A stretch of 14,995 bases of DNA from Acidobacteriota bacterium (GTDB lineage: Bacteria > Acidobacteriota > Terriglobia > Acidiferrales > UBA7541): the NCBI GenBank assembly GCA_003161195.1, contig PMOV01000168.1, positions 2,250-17,244 on the forward strand, read 5' to 3'. Shown one piece after another: positions 13,416-14,995 of this stretch. Below the pieces are notes generated by a model, which saw only the letters and a list, made by a program, of their open reading frames with translations, ran no database searches and was not told the DNA's origin. Made by a program: the position numbers and the translations under genes. The stretch's first letter is position 1. The number at the start of each line of letters is the position of its first letter.

Positions 13416-14885
13416 TTGTCCACCGAGAACAGCGCCGCCTCGCTCAGTGCAGGGGTAGCCGACGGCACGCCGCATGCGCCAAATCTGCGGCGTGTGCTGG
13501 GGCGCTGGGATCTCGTTCTGCTCTTCGTCGTCGCGGTCTTCAACCTCAACGTCGTTCCATCGATCGCCGCGAATGGCGGCGTCACCGTGTGGCTGTGGCT
13601 GGTCTCGCTGGTGCTCTTTTTCTGGCCGCAAGGTATCGCGGTGATTGAGCTGGCGCATCGCTATCCCGGCGAAGGCGGCGTGTATCTGTGGGCCAAGGAA
13701 GTCTTCGGCGACTTCCACGGCTTTCTCTCCGGTTGGTGCTACTGGACCAACAACATGATGTATGTCCCCACGGTAATGCTCTATTTTGTGGGCGTATCGG
13801 TCTTCGTGCTGGGTACGGGTCATGAAGCGTTGGCGGACAATCGCTATTTCGCTCTGAGTGTCTCGCTGATTTTGCTCTCGTTACTAGTGGGGCTAAATAT
13901 CGTCGGCCTCGGCGTCGGAAAATGGGTCAACAATCTCGGCGGGATCGGCACGTTCGTCGCGGCGGGCTTGCTGATTGGGCTCGGCGTGGTCATCTGGCTG
14001 CGCTTCGGCACCACCGTCACTTGGGCGGACTTCAAGATCCCCGCAAACCCGCGTTTCGTTCTGAACTCCTTCGGGGTGATCTGCTTCGGCCTGGTGGGGC
14101 TGGAGCTCGCGTCCGTCATGGGCGACGAAATTGCTGAGCCGCGGAAAAACTTGCCCGGCGCGGTGGCTTGGGGCGGCGTGCTCTCCGGCGCGCTGTACAT
14201 TGGCGCCACCATCACGCTGCTGGTCGCCGTGAGCAAGCAAGACATCAGTGTGTTGCAAGGCATCGTGCAAGCCGTGCAGCACATGTCCGCACGCATCGGC
14301 GCGGGCTGGATCGTCGCGCCTTTCGCGATTTTGCTCAGTCTCTCCATCGCGGGCATCGGCTCCGCGTGGCTCGGGGGCTCCGCGCGTATTCCTTTCGTGG
14401 CCGGCCTCGATTCCTATTTGCCGGCCTGGCTCGGCAAGGTGCATCCGAAATATCACACGCCCGCCGCGGCGCTCCTGGTGCATGCCGCGGTTTCCATGGT
14501 GCTGGTGGCGGTGAATTTTCTCGCCGTCGGCTCCGGCGTGCAGGAGACGTTTCAGTCGCTGCTGTCGCTGGCGGTGGTGCTGCAGTTGGTGCCGTTTCTG
14601 TATATATTCGGCGCGTTGCTGGTGATTGCTTTCAGCCCAGCTTTCGTCCAGTGTCGCTACGGCCGCGGCACGCTGCTCTTCGCCGGCGTCAGTGGCTTGC
14701 TTACAACGGTGCTGGGCATCGCCCTGGTGTTTTTTCCGGCGCAGCAGATCACCTCGCTGCTGCGTTATGAGATCTGGATGTTCGGCGGCACCGCATTCTT
14801 TATCGGGTTGGCGGCGTTCTTCTTTTACGTTTATGGTGGCCGCAAAGCGGCGCGCAAGCTGGCGGCCGCGCGCGCGGAAACTTAA
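13416..14885 (+). CDS. APC-superfamily amino acid/amine permease, 489 aa
   Basis: An inner-membrane secondary transporter of the amino acid-polyamine-organocation superfamily. About 12 hydrophobic segments span residues ~30-480. The segment HRYPGEGGVYLWAKEVFGDFHGFLSGW after the second helix matches the conserved APC loop between helices 2 and 3. A helix-6-like stretch, FGLVGLELASVMGDEIAEPRKNLPGA, carries the typical E-x(n)-E-P-R-K-N-P-like motif of the family. The C-terminus is basic (GGRKAARKLAAARAE). The start is TTG at 13416: GGAG lies 8 nt upstream, and no better in-frame ATG or GTG precedes the first helix. The preceding aminotransferase suggests uptake or exchange of an amine or amino acid used by that enzyme. 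The exact substrate and whether it is an antiporter cannot be read from the sequence. Confidence 0.92.
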   Translation: MSTENSAASLSAGVADGTPHAPNLRRVLGRWDLVLLFVVAVFNLNVVPSIAANGGVTVWLWLVSLVLFFWPQGIAVIELAHRYPGEGGVYLWAKEVFGDFHGFLSGWCYWTNNMMYVPTVMLYFVGVSVFVLGTGHEALADNRYFALSVSLILLSLLVGLNIVGLGVGKWVNNLGGIGTFVAAGLLIGLGVVIWLRFGTTVTWADFKIPANPRFVLNSFGVICFGLVGLELASVMGDEIAEPRKNLPGAVAWGGVLSGALYIGATITLLVAVSKQDISVLQGIVQAVQHMSARIGAGWIVAPFAILLSLSIAGIGSAWLGGSARIPFVAGLDSYLPAWLGKVHPKYHTPAAALLVHAAVSMVLVAVNFLAVGSGVQETFQSLLSLAVVLQLVPFLYIFGALLVIAFSPAFVQCRYGRGTLLFAGVSGLLTTVLGIALVFFPAQQITSLLRYEIWMFGGTAFFIGLAAFFFYVYGGRKAARKLAAARAET

Positions 14886-14898
14886 AATAGTTAGTGAT

Positions 14899-14928
14899 GC
14901 GGGAGCCGCTGCTCTCGCGAGCGCCCGC
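14899..14928 (+). terminator. Possible hairpin after the permease gene
   Basis: GCGGG (14899-14903) pairs with CCCGC (14924-14928), and CGCT (14907-14910) pairs with AGCG (14920-14923), giving a 9-bp stem with a 3-nt bulge and a 9-nt loop just after the permease stop. No U-tract follows, so this is at best a weak or Rho-assisted terminator, or a processing hairpin. Confidence 0.3.
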
Positions 14929-14963
14929 AGGAAACTGCGGTGGCGTAAAGCACGGAGGCTGGG

Positions 14964-14995
14964 ATGTCGAGCGGCGCGAGGCAGGAAGTAAAAAA
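14964..14995 (+). CDS. Probable start of a further gene, truncated by the window edge
   Basis: An ATG at 14964 is preceded by a full GGAGG (14954-14958) at 5-nt spacing, one of the best ribosome binding sites in the window. The frame stays open to the end (MSSGARQEVK...). With only ten codons visible no function can be given. Its position 78 nt after the permease stop, same strand, would place it in the aminotransferase-permease transcription unit. Confidence 0.45.
   Translation, partial: MSSGARQEVK

Overview
The window looks like chromosomal DNA of a GC-rich Gram-negative bacterium, most likely a member of the Acidobacteriota. Evidence: a ~1,300-residue outer-membrane receptor with an N-terminal carboxypeptidase-regulatory-like domain (the Oar-like type greatly expanded in that phylum), a small 'MARGWESK...' protein of a kind I associate with acidobacterial genomes, and GC-rich palindromic intergenic repeats. 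The phylum call is inference; there is no rRNA or other marker gene here. I see no tRNA, rRNA, CRISPR array, insertion sequence or prophage gene.

Left arm, minus strand, read from 7623 down to 121: a three-domain regulator (MerR HTH + XRE-type HTH + cupin), then a complete spermidine/putrescine-type ABC importer in the order potD, potA, potB, potC, then a twin-arginine-exported FAD-dependent amine-oxidase-like protein, then a three-helix membrane protein of unknown function and an 81-residue acidobacterial-type protein. potD/potA overlap by 4 nt, potA/potB are 6 nt apart, and potB/potC are linked by an 11-codon mini-ORF, so these genes are probably translationally coupled. A good sigma70-like promoter sits before the regulator (TTGCTG-N17-TATAAT). 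A second TATAAT promoter just after the oxidase suggests that the membrane protein has its own transcript.

Right arm, plus strand: the TonB-dependent-receptor-like protein (7733-11632) is divergent from the regulator/importer operon across a ~110-nt region containing short palindromes. It is followed by a class III PLP aminotransferase related to glutamate-1-semialdehyde aminomutase but probably not HemL, a 175-nt gap filled with REP-like palindromes, and an APC-superfamily amino acid/amine permease. At the right edge a strong ribosome binding site and ATG probably begin a further, truncated gene.

Taken together the locus reads as an amine (polyamine or related diamine/amino acid) uptake and catabolism cluster: a possible outer-membrane gate, a periplasmic binding protein and ABC importer, an exported flavin oxidase, a cytoplasmic aminotransferase, a second permease, and a cupin-type sensor resembling PuuR in its C-terminal two thirds. 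The substrate is not proven. Two of the four acidic ligand contacts of E. coli PotD appear to be replaced here, so a ligand other than spermidine is quite possible.
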